A stretch of 64,000 nt of DNA from Alangreenwoodia sp964438605 (GTDB lineage Bacteria > Bacillota > Clostridia > Peptostreptococcales > Anaerovoracaceae), in assembly GCA_964438605.1 (NCBI GenBank), contig CAYTKT010000005.1, positions 11,467 through 75,466 of the forward strand, read 5' to 3'. Made by a program: the position numbers and the translations under genes. Shown piece by piece: positions 1 through 10,020 of this stretch. How positions within the stretch are numbered: position 1 is the first letter of the stretch; each line of letters opens with the position of its first letter. A model generated the notes under the pieces. That model did no database searches and was not told the DNA's origin. It saw only the letters and a list, made by a program, of their open reading frames with translations.

Positions 1-1280
1 GTCTCGTCGATATATTTATTCGTCCTGCGGATCAGTTTCCAGATTTCTTCAAGTGCCAGATTAAAGCTGAACTTATCCATGTACGCTTCCACCCGGTCAG
101 CCGTCGTCAGCGCCATTTCGATCAGTTCCCCGTCAGGGTCCGCCTCCTCGCCCGGCGCGGGAATCACACCGCCGTCATATTTTTCAACCATGGCCACCGT
201 CCGGCTCACGAGATTTCCCAAATCGTTAGCAAGATCATAATTAAGGCGGTTCAACATTACTTCATTGGTATATAATCCGTCCTGGCCAAACGCATATTCC
301 CTGAGCAAAAAATACTTCAGCGCATCGATTCCGTAACGCTCAATCAGTTTGACAGGATCGACGACGTTTCCTCTCGATTTCGACATCTTGCCGCCTTCCA
401 GCAAAATCCAGCCGTGGCCGAGAACGCGTTTCGGCAGCGGCGCTTCAAGAGACATGAGCATCGCCGGCCAGATGATAGAATGAAATCTGACGATCTCCTT
501 TCCGACGAGATGAACGTCAGCCGGCCAAAATTTTTTGTAAAGCTCCGAGTCTTCATCCGGATAACCCAGCGCCGTCACGTAATTTGAAAGAGCGTCAAGC
601 CATACGTATATGACATGTTTCTGGTCAATCGGAACAGGGATTCCCCAGTCAAACGTGCTTCTGGAAATGCATAAGTCATCGAGCCCCTGACGGATAAAAC
701 TCAACATTTCGTTTCGCCTCGCCTCCGGTTGAAGAAATTCCGGATTATTTTCCAGCAAATCGATCAGCTGATCCTGATATTTTGAAAGACGGAAGAAATA
801 TGCTTCCTCCTTTGCCTTCTCAAGGGGTCTGCCGCAGTCAGGACACTTGCCGTCAGGAGCCTGAACTTCTGTCCAGAAGGCTTCGCACGGCGTACAATAA
901 AGGCCCTCATATTCTCCTTTGTAAATATCACCCTTATCGTACATTTTATTGAAAATTTCCTGCACCCGCTCCACATGACGATCCTGCGTCGTTCGAATAA
1001 AATCATCATAGGAAATTTCCATCGTATCCCAGAGTTTAATAATCCTTCCTACTACATCGTCCACGTATTCCTGCGGTGTCACACCGTTTTCCTGCGCTGC
1101 CTTCTGAATCTTCTGACCATGCTCATCCGTGCCTGTCAGAAAACGGACGTCATAACCAGTCGCCCGCTTAAACCGCGCCATGGCGTCCGCCATAACAGTG
1201 CAGTACGTATGGCCGATGTGAAGGTCAGCACTCGGATAATAAATCGGTGTCGTTATATAAAATGTCTTTTTTTCATCCAT
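1..1280 (-). CDS. metG: Methionine--tRNA ligase, 3' end cut by window edge
   Basis: Cytosolic class I aminoacyl-tRNA synthetase that charges tRNA-Met with methionine. About 426 N-terminal codons are visible on the minus strand; the C-terminus lies outside the window. The protein starts [17 protein letters not shown] and carries the HIGH signature (DLHIGHTY) near residue 20, a zinc-knuckle cysteine cluster (CTPC...CPDC) near residues 125-145, and the KMSKS loop ([10 protein letters not shown]) near residue 300. The start is the ATG at 1278-1280. I found no T-box or SAM-riboswitch signature upstream. Identification is secure. Confidence 0.96.
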   Translation of the reverse strand, partial: MDEKKTFYITTPIYYPSADLHIGHTYCTVMADAMARFKRATGYDVRFLTGTDEHGQKIQKAAQENGVTPQEYVDDVVGRIIKLWDTMEISYDDFIRTTQDRHVERVQEIFNKMYDKGDIYKGEYEGLYCTPCEAFWTEVQAPDGKCPDCGRPLEKAKEEAYFFRLSKYQDQLIDLLENNPEFLQPEARRNEMLSFIRQGLDDLCISRSTFDWGIPVPIDQKHVIYVWLDALSNYVTALGYPDEDSELYKKFWPADVHLVGKEIVRFHSIIWPAMLMSLEAPLPKRVLGHGWILLEGGKMSKSRGNVVDPVKLIERYGIDALKYFLLREYAFGQDGLYTNEVMLNRLNYDLANDLGNLVSRTVAMVEKYDGGVIPAPGEEADPDGELIEMALTTADRVEAYMDKFSFNLALEEIWKLIRRTNKYIDE

Positions 1281-1625
1281 ATTTCGTAAACTCCTTTTCC
1301 TGCCGCCGAATCCGTCTACAACACTGTTTTTGCCGCCATTCAGGCCCTCTATATCCGGCCGCGCCGATAGATAGTTTTCAGCATATCATATATATTCTTC
1401 CAAATCAACACATTCCACCGATTCCAGCTGTTTTCCCATGCGCTTTAACGCCACACGCCCGTGTTTTTCTATATTACAACCCCACCGCGTTACGGTAAAA
1501 AACAAAAATACTGCAAATTTTCACAGCCTGCCTGCTGCACCCTGATATTTCACAGTCCTTATCTCTTATTCCTTATCAATATCCGGCGGCGTCTTCCCGC
1601 TTCATCCGGCCGGATTTTCGCACAG

Positions 1626-1651
1626 AAAAAGACACCGTGGCCTACGGTGTC
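1626..1651 (-). terminator. Rho-independent terminator downstream of the LuxR-type gene
   Basis: Stem GACACCGT / ACGGTGTC (8 bp, 5-nt loop) at 1631-1651. Read on the minus strand it is followed by TTTTT (1626-1630), so it should end transcription coming from the regulator at 2040 before it reaches metG. Confidence 0.7.
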
Positions 1652-1752
1652 CTTTCCCGATAAAACATCGGTTGATATGTTAAGAGTGAGTGTATTTCGC
1701 AATGCCGTAATGACATGCCAGAAGTCCGGCGCCGGAAATTAACGCCGGCTGC

Positions 1753-1781
1753 CAAGATAAGGAATTATGTTCCTTATCTTG
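1753..1781. repeat. 12-bp perfect inverted repeat
   Basis: Arms CAAGATAAGGAA and TTCCTTATCTTG separated by TTATG. No T-run follows on either strand, so it is not an obvious terminator. It lies about 260 bp beyond the regulator stop codon. A protein-binding dyad or RNA processing hairpin is possible; function unknown. Confidence 0.55.
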
Positions 1782-2039
1782 TTCTGACAATATTTATTAT
1801 ACTCATTTTTATCAAGAAAGATATGGCCCAAAAAGGATACTATTTTATTTGGAGCGCCCGGCTCGGATCATTTTCCGCCGCCCGCTGTTCTCCGTCCTGC
1901 CTCTGACACACTTGAAATAACACACTCTCTGCCATAAAACACCGCTCCATATTCCATATACAAATCTGTATCATTTTTTTAATTTTCCGTACCAGCAGAC
2001 AACGGCTTTCATTTTTTCCATAAATAAAATTCTCTTTTA

Positions 2040-4517
2040 TCACTTTGAAATCATACTCTTATATTTTGCGATTGCATCGGCTTTTTTGTTCACTTTCATT
2101 TTGTCATAAGCTGAAGCAATATGCTTCTTGACCGTAGAATGGGAAACGAACAGAATCTTTGAAATCGCTTCCGCAGTGTAGCCTTCGATGACTAAATCCA
2201 TGACCTCACATTCACGCTTGGTCAGCGGCAGACGACGTTTCCCGTCGCTGCGGCATATTTTGCGCGCTTTTACAAAATCTTTTGCAAGCGGAATAATCTT
2301 CTGCGCAAACGGCGTCTGAATGGCTTCGAGAATTGGAATCAATTCATAAGCATGTTCAGCAAAAATCACAACGCAGTCATCCGGTTCAGCCAACTCAAGC
2401 GCCTCTTCCAGAATCGGCTGAGCCGCCTCAAGGCCGCTCGTATGGTACTTGCAGATGCAGTCGAAAATCATCGTAACAATCACACCGATCACACACTGCC
2501 GTTCCGTATAGAGCCTGAAAAGATATGGACACATGCTTTCAAGCTCCGTATAATCGCCCCGCTCGCAGAGAATTTTGGCCACAATGACATAACCTGAATC
2601 CCGCGCAGGCGCCATCAACTTTGCTTCTGAAATCATACCTTCGCTAAGCCAGCGCGGAATCTGGTCGTACCTGCCCATATAACTGTAAACATAAGCGAGA
2701 ATAAATTCATAACAGCTCAGCAGCACTGAATTACCCAGATTTTCCACTTCCTGTATCAGCTGAAGCAGAATTTCATCAATGTCCTTAACGCGTCCCTGGC
2801 TCATCGCAAGACGAAGCAAAATAAACGATGCGGAAAGCACAATACAATGCTGTTCCCGTGCGCGGGCCTTGTAAAGCGCTTTATAAGCTGCAATCTCAGA
2901 AGCCTCGAAGTTACCCATCATATATTCGTACTCGCTGCGCACGAGATATTCATAGCCGGCGCCGCAGCCGTTGGCTATATGATTAAAAATTTCAAACTCC
3001 CGTTCCACCATTTCAACGAGCTTCAGCATTTCGCCCCTCTTGCGGTGATACAAAAACAGTGTCAGCGGCACGCCAAAAGTGATAATAATATTGGAATTGA
3101 AAATCTTAGATGTTCCCCCGTTGAAAAACTCATTTGCCAGCTTGTAACAGTCGAACATTTTTTCCAGATCATTAAACGCCACAATGCTCTCGATCAGTGC
3201 AATCTCGCCCATAATCTGGCGTCTATCCGGCAGATCCTTTTGTTTATTGTAATATTCGGAAGCTTCCTGCAGCATCTTTTTGCCCTGCTTGATGTCGATA
3301 TAGACGCTGTAAGAATAAATATACGTCAGGTAGCCGATAGGATTCGACAATTTCGTTTTCAGATCCATCTTGTTGAAAGCACGAATTACGACTCTCGGCG
3401 CAGAACTCATCAGCATTGAGGAATTATACTCGGACATGATGTCTAACACTTTTTCATGGTCATTACATTTGCTGAAAGCGCTGACAGCCCCGATACGGTT
3501 TCCAGCCGCCAGACACCAGTTGCCCTGGCGCTCAAAAATTTCCCGGTCGTCGATTCCCGATTTCTGAAATTCTTCTTTTAACAGAATACGCAGCATTTCA
3601 TGAAAACTGTAAAGCCCTGATTTGTCGTCAAATTTGACGAAGCAGTTGCTCTCATACATAGAAACGATAATCGGTTTGACCTCGCGCTTTGTCGTAACAA
3701 ACTGTGCCTGATCCAGTGTAAACCAGCTCAGTTTCGATAATATCAGCAGCATTTTCTGTTCTTCTTCATTGTAGCGCTCATAGACGGCGCTGCGCATCAG
3801 CTTCACGCCGCTTTCCATATTCGTAAACTCGCCATAGGCCCGATAATACATGAGCGCCAGATAAAGCGCTGACGTCCAGCCCTTTGTCTTCTCATAAAGC
3901 TCATCTGCCTCCTGGACAGACAGCCTCGCGTCATTCAGAGTAAAGAAATCCTCCGATTCACGCCGTGAAAACTCGAAATTTTCCTGAGTCATCAAGTGCG
4001 CCTTGCCCTGTGATACCAGTGCATCCACGTCCATCAGCGGATAGGAACGCCCAATGAGAACGAAATGAAGACCCGGAATTCCTGCAAAAGCAACGCGCTC
4101 CACTACGTTAGACAGAAGGCGGCTCTGGCACAGATGAACATCGTCAAGTACGACAACTGTTTCCGTCTCCATCGCTGACCTGATGTGCTCGATCAGTACG
4201 TCAAAATCGAAATCCGAGCGCGGCACGCCATATTCAAACATTTTTTTGCCAAGCTCGGCGTTTGTAATTTCTACGGTATGGCAAAATCTGACCCAAACCC
4301 AGACATCCTCTTCATTTTCATCGCTGAAGGAAAACCAGACCGTCTTGACCCGTCTTTTCTTCCTCAGAAAATCGCGAACAGCTGTCGTCTTTCCAAATCC
4401 CATGCCGGAGATTACAAAAAAGAGCGGCATCGAAAAAATTTTGTCGAGATGCTTTTTCAGGTGCGCTCTATGCAGGATACGCGGCTTTATGATTTTCTGC
4501 TCTGAATTTTTTGACAT
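2040..4517 (-). CDS. LuxR-family transcriptional regulator with MalT-like ATPase domain (LAL type)
   Basis: Large ATP-binding LuxR-type regulator, 825 residues from the preferred start. Near the N-terminus is a P-loop ISGMGFGKTT (the MalT pattern, with Ser in the first Walker A position), followed by a Walker B-like VVVLDDVHLC. The middle is a helical, TPR-like region. The C-terminal ~60 residues are a LuxR helix-turn-helix (LTKRECEVMDLVIEGYTAEA through STVKKHIASAYDKM). I chose the ATG at 4517 because GGAGG lies just upstream; the upstream frame would start inside wecB. Even so it overlaps the wecB 3' end by about 30 bp, which suggests co-transcription. Ligand and targets cannot be told from sequence. 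A paralogue lies at 42655-45360. Confidence 0.88.
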   Translation of the reverse strand: MSKNSEQKIIKPRILHRAHLKKHLDKIFSMPLFFVISGMGFGKTTAVRDFLRKKRRVKTVWFSFSDENEEDVWVWVRFCHTVEITNAELGKKMFEYGVPRSDFDFDVLIEHIRSAMETETVVVLDDVHLCQSRLLSNVVERVAFAGIPGLHFVLIGRSYPLMDVDALVSQGKAHLMTQENFEFSRRESEDFFTLNDARLSVQEADELYEKTKGWTSALYLALMYYRAYGEFTNMESGVKLMRSAVYERYNEEEQKMLLILSKLSWFTLDQAQFVTTKREVKPIIVSMYESNCFVKFDDKSGLYSFHEMLRILLKEEFQKSGIDDREIFERQGNWCLAAGNRIGAVSAFSKCNDHEKVLDIMSEYNSSMLMSSAPRVVIRAFNKMDLKTKLSNPIGYLTYIYSYSVYIDIKQGKKMLQEASEYYNKQKDLPDRRQIMGEIALIESIVAFNDLEKMFDCYKLANEFFNGGTSKIFNSNIIITFGVPLTLFLYHRKRGEMLKLVEMVEREFEIFNHIANGCGAGYEYLVRSEYEYMMGNFEASEIAAYKALYKARAREQHCIVLSASFILLRLAMSQGRVKDIDEILLQLIQEVENLGNSVLLSCYEFILAYVYSYMGRYDQIPRWLSEGMISEAKLMAPARDSGYVIVAKILCERGDYTELESMCPYLFRLYTERQCVIGVIVTMIFDCICKYHTSGLEAAQPILEEALELAEPDDCVVIFAEHAYELIPILEAIQTPFAQKIIPLAKDFVKARKICRSDGKRRLPLTKRECEVMDLVIEGYTAEAISKILFVSHSTVKKHIASAYDKMKVNKKADAIAKYKSMISK

Positions 4518-5611
4518 TTTAAAGCCTCCAGTATTCTGTCGCACGCAGCACCGTCTCCGTAAGGATTTGACGCCTGCGCCATAGCGTCATAAGCGCTCTG
4601 ATCCGTAAGCAGCTGGCGGGCAAGAGATGCAACCGTTTCCCGTTCCACGCCTGCCAGTCTGACAGTTCCCGCTTTGACTGCCTCAGGGCGTTCCGTTTCC
4701 CTGCGGACGACGAGAACAGGCTTTCCCAGAGACGGGGCTTCCTCCTGCATCCCGCCGGAATCCGTAATAATAAAGTAGGATTTTGCCATTAAATTGACAA
4801 AAGGCTGATAGGCCAGCGGTTCGATCAGATGAACGTTTTCGCATCCGCCGAAAATCCGTGACGCCGTCTCCCTGACCTTTGGATTCATATGAACAGGATA
4901 AACGACTTCCACATCACTAAATTCTTCCGCGATGTCGTGAATCGCATGAAAAATATTTTCCATATATTCTCCCAGATTTTCTCTGCGATGGCACGTCACA
5001 GCGATCACCCGTTTCGCGTTAAAATCAATCTGTTTCAGCGTTTCTTCTTCAAATTCGTAAGGCTTTCCGGCTACCTCAAGCAGCGCATCGACGACTGTAT
5101 TTCCTGTGACAAACACGGACTCCTCCGCGATTCCTTCTTTTTTCAGATTTTCCAGATTGCGCTGCGTCGGTGCGAAATGGACGGACGCGAGACGGCCCGT
5201 CAGTACGCGGTTTGCTTCTTCGGGAAACGGCGAATACATATCGTAAGTCCGCAGCCCCGCTTCCACATGTCCTACTGGAATCTTCCTGTAAAACGATGCC
5301 AGCGCCGCCGAAAAGGTAGTGCTCGTATCGCCGTGAACGAGAACGATGTCAGGCTCCTCCTTTGAAAGCACTTCATCAAGCCCTTTCAGGACGTTTGCCG
5401 TAATCATGGCCAGCGTCTGGTTCGGTTTCATAATATTCAAATCGTAATCAGGCGCCAGTCCGAAAAGCTCCAGAACCTGATCCAGCATTTCCCGATGCTG
5501 CGCCGTAACGCAGAGCACCGATTCAAAATACGGATCCTGCTGAAGCTTTTTCACCAAAGGCGCCATCTTGATGGCTTCCGGCCTCGTACCGAAGACTGAC
5601 ATCACTTTCAT
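4487..5611 (-). CDS. wecB: UDP-N-acetylglucosamine 2-epimerase (non-hydrolysing)
   Basis: Converts UDP-GlcNAc to UDP-ManNAc in the cytoplasm for wall teichoic acid or polysaccharide synthesis. The 374-residue length is typical. Visible family motifs are GTRPEAIKMAPL at the N-terminus, a glycine/histidine segment HVEAGLRT near residue 115, CHRRENLGE near residue 210, and TDSGGMQEEAPSLGKPVLV near residue 285, which forms the nucleotide site of the GT-B fold. It follows the TagO/WecA gene on the same strand after a 265-bp gap and overlaps the next regulator. The pair fits lipid-linked GlcNAc-ManNAc assembly. Confidence 0.95.
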   Translation of the reverse strand: MKVMSVFGTRPEAIKMAPLVKKLQQDPYFESVLCVTAQHREMLDQVLELFGLAPDYDLNIMKPNQTLAMITANVLKGLDEVLSKEEPDIVLVHGDTSTTFSAALASFYRKIPVGHVEAGLRTYDMYSPFPEEANRVLTGRLASVHFAPTQRNLENLKKEGIAEESVFVTGNTVVDALLEVAGKPYEFEEETLKQIDFNAKRVIAVTCHRRENLGEYMENIFHAIHDIAEEFSDVEVVYPVHMNPKVRETASRIFGGCENVHLIEPLAYQPFVNLMAKSYFIITDSGGMQEEAPSLGKPVLVVRRETERPEAVKAGTVRLAGVERETVASLARQLLTDQSAYDAMAQASNPYGDGAACDRILEALKCQKIQSRKS

Positions 5612-5869
5612 TTATTTTCCCTCCATCATTCTGAAACATTCCACCGGTTCTTTTCCGGCACTTTTATCTGGTGAAGCTGCTGCAAAACGGCGCTCTGTCA
5701 TTTTTCCACCGGTCAGCGCACTATTCCTTCTCCGAATCTGACCGAAACACACCTGCTTTTACGTCAGTCATCCCGCCGTCCGAAACCGAAGGTTCCGCCG
5801 TTTTGATCGTACCAGTCTTTTCCTTCGGATTTGCGCCTGCCGTTCTGTCCTCTGCATCTGCCAGAGCGG

Positions 5870-6060
5870 TATCCGTTCATTCGTCCTTCGATGCTTCCGA
5901 ATCTGCCCCTGTCGTCGGTTCGCCTTTTGCAGCTGACGAATCTACTTCCGTCGGTTCGCCCTTTTCAGCTGGCGAATCTACTTCCGTCGGTTCATTCTTC
6001 GCAGCTGCCGAACCCGCTCCTATCCATTCATCTTCTGGCACTGCCGAACCCGCTCCTGCT
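5870..6060. repeat. In-frame 36-bp tandem repeat in the tagO 3' end
   Basis: Roughly five imperfect 36-bp units. The clearest neighbours begin at 5941 and 5977, each starting TCTACTTCCGTCGGTTC; a related unit near 5902 has three extra bases. The unit is a multiple of three and encodes a 12-residue Glu/Ser/Ala repeat in the TagO tail. Confidence 0.75.
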
Positions 6061-7331
6061 GATGCTCCGCCCGTCTCCCCGGACGGCGCATCAGCTTTCG
6101 ACAGTTTGCCAAACGCAGCTTCCGAGCCAGTTCCCGCGTCTTCCTCTTTGCCGTTCTTTCCTTCTATCATAGTCTGCTGGGTATCACTTTCTGTATTCAA
6201 CACATTCGCGTTCAAAGCATCCCCATCCTCAAAATTTTTATTTTCTGCATTGTGAACCAATCCCTCATGAGAAATCCCCTTTAAAGTCGAATGATCAGCC
6301 ACAAACACGCAGAGAAGCGCCACCGCTGTAACAATCATAATAGCAGCCTCGATCAGTTCCCGTTTTACGATCATAATGGCAACCATTCCCATAACGGCAC
6401 TGATACAGTACATAATCAGAACAGTCCGCCGCTGCCCCATGCCTCTGTTCATAATCCTGTGATGAACGTGGCCTTTGTCAGCTTCCATAATCGGCTGCCC
6501 GTTGACCCATCTGCGAATAATCGCAAAAGCCGTATCGAAAATCGGCAGACCGAGCGCCAAAAACGGCACAATCGTCACGATCAGTGTCGCTCCTTTCGTA
6601 GAACCGAGTACAGAAATCGAGCCGATCATAAAGCCGAGATAAAGAGAACCGCTGTCACCCATAAAAATTTTGGCCGGATGAAAATTATACGGCAAAAATC
6701 CCAGCGCTCCGCCGGTGACTGCCATCATCGCTGCCGCAACGCCATACTGGCCGCTCAGAACGGACGCGTAGCTGATATAGGCCGACGCAATCGCCGCGAC
6801 GCCAGCCGCCAGGCCATCCAGACCATCTATCAGATTAATCGTGTTCGTAATGCCTACGATCCATATGACTGTAATGATAAAACTGATCACCAGCGGGAAA
6901 TGGATATACGTCTCCATACTCAATGGATTTTTTACAAAATTGATTCTGATGCCGCCGACGTAGATGATGGCCGCACAGAGTATCTGAAGCAAAAATTTCA
7001 GCTTTGCCGGCAATCCGCGCAGATCGTCGATAACGCCCACCGCATAAATCAAAATTCCGCCGATAATAATTGTCACGACCTTCGGATCCGAGTGACAGAA
7101 AACAGCAAGTGCGATCTCCGTTCCTGCAAAAATCGCCATGCCGCCGAAACGCGGCATCGGCTTATGATGCATCCGCCTGTTGTCCTTGGGGATGTCCATC
7201 GCCCCGATTTTCGGTGCGATCCGGATGGCCACCGGCGTCAGCAGACATGCGATAACAAAGGCAGTCGCCAGTACCGAAAAATACGGCATAAAGCCAGTAA
7301 ATCCATCTATTATGATCTGTTTTACACTCAT
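5877..7331 (-). CDS. tagO: Undecaprenyl-phosphate GlcNAc-1-phosphate transferase with long acidic C-terminal tail
   Basis: Polytopic membrane enzyme of the MraY/WecA/TagO family that moves GlcNAc-1-P from UDP-GlcNAc onto undecaprenyl phosphate, the first step of wall teichoic acid or surface glycan synthesis. The ~350-residue core has about ten membrane segments, the Asp-rich motif NLIDGLDGLAAG near residue 165, the MGDSGSLYLGF motif near 225, and the histidine motif KGHVHHRIM near 290. After residue ~350 comes a hydrophilic tail of about 130 residues rich in Glu, Ala, Ser and Gly with repeats such as GEPTEVDS. The family usually ends near the core, so the tail is an extension made by in-frame 36-bp duplications. 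GAGG precedes the ATG. Confidence 0.93.
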   Translation of the reverse strand: MSVKQIIIDGFTGFMPYFSVLATAFVIACLLTPVAIRIAPKIGAMDIPKDNRRMHHKPMPRFGGMAIFAGTEIALAVFCHSDPKVVTIIIGGILIYAVGVIDDLRGLPAKLKFLLQILCAAIIYVGGIRINFVKNPLSMETYIHFPLVISFIITVIWIVGITNTINLIDGLDGLAAGVAAIASAYISYASVLSGQYGVAAAMMAVTGGALGFLPYNFHPAKIFMGDSGSLYLGFMIGSISVLGSTKGATLIVTIVPFLALGLPIFDTAFAIIRRWVNGQPIMEADKGHVHHRIMNRGMGQRRTVLIMYCISAVMGMVAIMIVKRELIEAAIMIVTAVALLCVFVADHSTLKGISHEGLVHNAENKNFEDGDALNANVLNTESDTQQTMIEGKNGKEEDAGTGSEAAFGKLSKADAPSGETGGASAGAGSAVPEDEWIGAGSAAAKNEPTEVDSPAEKGEPTEVDSSAAKGEPTTGADSEASKDE

Positions 7332-7461
7332 ATCGTTACCTCATAAAAATGCGCAGCCGATCCCCGTTCACGGGCCTGTCCGATTATCATTTCCTGCTGC
7401 ACCCCTGTTTTCTGATACATTTCTTCCACAATTTATCCAACCATCAATATCAAACAGCGAA

Positions 7462-7959
7462 CTACAACCGGTCGCCCGTTTCTCCGTCCGTCTGCTCCTG
7501 CTGAAACATCTTTTCAACTTTAAGACCCGCCTCCGAAAGCATCTGCTCTGCGCTTTCGTCCGGATAGCCTTCCTTGACGACGATCCGGCGAATCCCCGAA
7601 TTGATAATCATTTTCGCGCAGAGAATACACGGCTGATTCGTGCAGTAAAGCGTAGCGTCCGCAATCGAAACTCCGAGATATGCCGCCTGAACGATCGCAT
7701 TCTGCTCCGCATGAATCCCTCGGCACAATTCGTGGCGCTGTCCGGAAGGAATGTTCATCCTCTCCCGCTGACAGCCCCGGACGCTGCAATGCTCGATGCC
7801 GCCCGGCACGCCGTTGTAGCCCGTCGCTAAAATCCTGTGATCCTTGACGATAATCGCACCGACGGCCCGCCGCAGACACGTGGAACGTTTCCGCGCCACT
7901 TCAGCCATTTCCATAAAATATTCATCCCAGTCAGGTCTGTTATTGATTCTATCTATCAT
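7462..7959 (-). CDS. comEB: dCMP deaminase / ComEB-like cytidine deaminase
   Basis: Zinc-dependent deaminase of 165 residues that converts dCMP to dUMP for thymidylate synthesis. The zinc ligands and catalytic glutamate are visible as [10 protein letters not shown] (HAE motif near residue 84) and PCILCAKM (PCxxC near residue 110). The N-terminal [20 protein letters not shown] is typical of the family. Its start overlaps the truA stop by 4 bp, so the two are translationally coupled. The downstream gap to tagO is 130 bp. Confidence 0.93.
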   Translation of the reverse strand: MIDRINNRPDWDEYFMEMAEVARKRSTCLRRAVGAIIVKDHRILATGYNGVPGGIEHCSVRGCQRERMNIPSGQRHELCRGIHAEQNAIVQAAYLGVSIADATLYCTNQPCILCAKMIINSGIRRIVVKEGYPDESAEQMLSEAGLKVEKMFQQEQTDGETGDRL

Positions 7960-8951
7960 ATGTCATTCTCCCGAAAATACACTTCAGCCATGTAAAGGCC
8001 CTGAGGCGGAGCCGTGTGTCCCGCGCGGCTTCTGTCGCAGGAATCGAGAATCTCAGGCAGTGATTCAGCAGAAATACGGCCAAGGCCGACATCAACCAAA
8101 GTTCCTGCTATGATTCTTACCATATTATATAAAAATCCATTTCCTTCTAACGAAACAGAAATTTCTCTACATTCACTACATTCACTGTCCGATTCTTCTT
8201 CAGAATCTAGCCGAAAAGCGGAATGAAAATTCGGTCCGGCAGAAATAATCCGCGTTGACATGCCTGCTGTCTGTCCTTGTATACCTGTGTTCTCCAATTT
8301 TTTGTCAGCAGTTTCCCCGGCTTGTCCCTCTGCTTCCGTCTGCAGCAAAGGCTGCGATTTTGATACTCTTTCAGTTCCCCACCGGGAAACAACATCTGCG
8401 GTTTCAAGCTCTGTGCGAAAAATTTTCCGCACCGTGCCACCCTTGAGATTACTCCCCGCGGCCATAAATCCTGCGAAATCGTGAGTTCCGGGAAAAGCCG
8501 CAAGCGCCCGGCGCATGGCGTCCACATCGAGACGCTGTTTTACATGATAGCGGTAATTGCGCAGAAACACGGGCATCTGCGGTCCGTTAAAAATGCGGTA
8601 AACATATTTTTTCCCTACAGCACTGAAACGCGCGTGAAATTCCGGACGAACCTGACGCACCGAAGTAATGCGCACGTCACTGCCCATCATACGGTTTTTC
8701 GTCAGCAGATCGTTTGCGGCTGGCATAATCCGCTCCACGGGAATTCCGAACTCTGCGGAAAACGTAGCACACTGGCCGAGAGCGTGAACTCCTGCGTCAG
8801 TCCTGCCCGTACCGTCGATGAGAATCTCCTGGCCGCACAAAAGCGAAAGAACGCGCTCCAGTTCGCCCTGCACAGTGCGCTTCCCCGGCTGACGCTGCCA
8901 TCCGGAAAATCCGGCGCCGTCATATTCGATTGTCAGCAGGATATTTTTCAC
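7956..8951 (-). CDS. truA: tRNA pseudouridine(38-40) synthase TruA with an internal insertion
   Basis: Isomerises uridines 38-40 in tRNA anticodon arms. The catalytic aspartate lies in [14 protein letters not shown] near residue 53, and the C-terminal [19 protein letters not shown] is typical. At 331 residues it is about 80 longer than most TruA. The excess is a hydrophilic stretch at about residues 190-265 (rich in Glu, Ser, Gln) between conserved blocks. The insert keeps the frame and both flanking domains are complete, so the enzyme is probably active. It sits first in a truA-comEB unit, divergent from the prepilin peptidase. Confidence 0.93.
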   Translation of the reverse strand: MKNILLTIEYDGAGFSGWQRQPGKRTVQGELERVLSLLCGQEILIDGTGRTDAGVHALGQCATFSAEFGIPVERIMPAANDLLTKNRMMGSDVRITSVRQVRPEFHARFSAVGKKYVYRIFNGPQMPVFLRNYRYHVKQRLDVDAMRRALAAFPGTHDFAGFMAAGSNLKGGTVRKIFRTELETADVVSRWGTERVSKSQPLLQTEAEGQAGETADKKLENTGIQGQTAGMSTRIISAGPNFHSAFRLDSEEESDSECSECREISVSLEGNGFLYNMVRIIAGTLVDVGLGRISAESLPEILDSCDRSRAGHTAPPQGLYMAEVYFRENDI

Positions 8952-9061
8952 TTGATTCCTCTTTTTCCGTATATACCGAAAAGCATATAATTAAAGTTAT
9001 TATATCATGATTTTTGCATTTTTCGATGAAATGTTCATGATATTTTATTTTCTTCCGCCTC

Positions 9062-9090
9062 TTGACTGGTAATATTTTACATGATATACT
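9062..9090 (+). promoter_or_regulatory. Sigma-A promoter of the prepilin peptidase gene
   Basis: TTGACT (9062-9067), a 17-bp spacer, then TATACT (9085-9090). Transcription should start near 9097. This places the upstream in-frame ATG at 9094 before the transcript begins and supports the start at 9139. Confidence 0.7.
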
Positions 9091-9138
9091 CATGTGTGTC
9101 AATATCTGGAATGCAAAAAAAGAAGGAAAAAACGAAAT

Positions 9139-9912
9139 ATGACATTATTTTTGATCGTGACGCAAAACTGGCCCGCATGGGTGACAGTGGCCGTTCAAAT
9201 TCTGATCTGCGCTGCGGCGGGACTTGTCTGCGGCAAAGCCGTTGTCTGGCTCTACGCCCGTATTCCTGACAGCTGGCTATGTGAAGCCGGACAAGAAGAC
9301 TTCAAAGAAACCGCCCTCGCTCCTCCGGCTGCCTGCGCACTCATCAGATCTTCCGGAAAAAAAGCCGGCACAGCCTGTGCTTTAGCCGTTTTCGCTGACT
9401 TGATGTATGCATGGCACGCGATGATTCCTGTTCCAGCGGCCGTTCTGACGGCACTCGCCGTCACAGCACTTGCAACCGCCGCTCAGAGCGACGCCGATTT
9501 CATGATTATTCCCGACCAGTTCTGCGCATTTATCCTTGTTGCCGGAGTCATGGCCGCAGGATTTGAAGAATCTTCATTCCATAAAGGAATCCGTTCGGCT
9601 GCCGAATCTCTCGCTGCAGCGGGCGCGGGATTTGCGGCGATGTTTGTCGCAGCCCTTCTCGCATGTTGGATGAAAAAAGACAGCGATGCGCTCGGCATGG
9701 GCGACGTAAAATTAATTGCAGCCTGCGGCGCACTTTCAGGACCGGAGGGGATATTTCCGCTGATATTTATCGCGTCGGCGTCAAGCGCCCTGTATATGTC
9801 CGTCTGCATTATCACGCGGCGCGCCGGCGCTGCCGATCCCAAACCGATGGCGCCGTGGATTTTTTTAGCCGCGGTTATTTGTCTTCCCCTTCGGTTTGAA
9901 CTTATTGTATAA
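9139..9912 (+). CDS. Prepilin peptidase, A24 family (TadV/GspO-like), no methylase domain
   Basis: Integral membrane aspartic protease that cleaves type IV prepilin-like leader peptides. From the chosen ATG (9139) it has 257 residues and about six to seven membrane segments. The two catalytic aspartates are seen in QSDADFMIIPDQ and in the GxGD motif ALGMGDVKLIAA. The zinc-binding N-terminal methyltransferase domain of full PilD is absent. The start follows AGAAGGA with 11 nt spacing and lies downstream of the -10 box at 9085-9090; an earlier ATG at 9094 is unlikely. No pilin or secretion ATPase genes are in the window, so its substrates lie elsewhere. Confidence 0.85.
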   Translation: MTLFLIVTQNWPAWVTVAVQILICAAAGLVCGKAVVWLYARIPDSWLCEAGQEDFKETALAPPAACALIRSSGKKAGTACALAVFADLMYAWHAMIPVPAAVLTALAVTALATAAQSDADFMIIPDQFCAFILVAGVMAAGFEESSFHKGIRSAAESLAAAGAGFAAMFVAALLACWMKKDSDALGMGDVKLIAACGALSGPEGIFPLIFIASASSALYMSVCIITRRAGAADPKPMAPWIFLAAVICLPLRFELIV

Positions 9913-10020
9913 CTTAATATATAAAACACAAGCGCTTCTTTCCCCACTCGTCAGCGGCGAAAGGATTGAAAACTGTAAATAAAAGTCAGACAGGAAACAG
10001 AATAAACAAAAGGAGACAAT

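Larger units (their letters stand above)
1281..2039. other. Intergenic region between metG and the LuxR-type regulator
   Basis: No convincing gene in about 760 bp; the small open frames here lack ribosome binding sites and family resemblance. It holds the metG leader, a terminator (1626-1651) and a separate 12-bp perfect inverted repeat (1753-1781), both described on their own. Confidence 0.6.

Noticed and set aside
1281..1500. T-box or SAM riboswitch before metG
   Set aside because: No T-box (TGGGTGGTACCGCG-like) or S-box core is visible on the minus strand.
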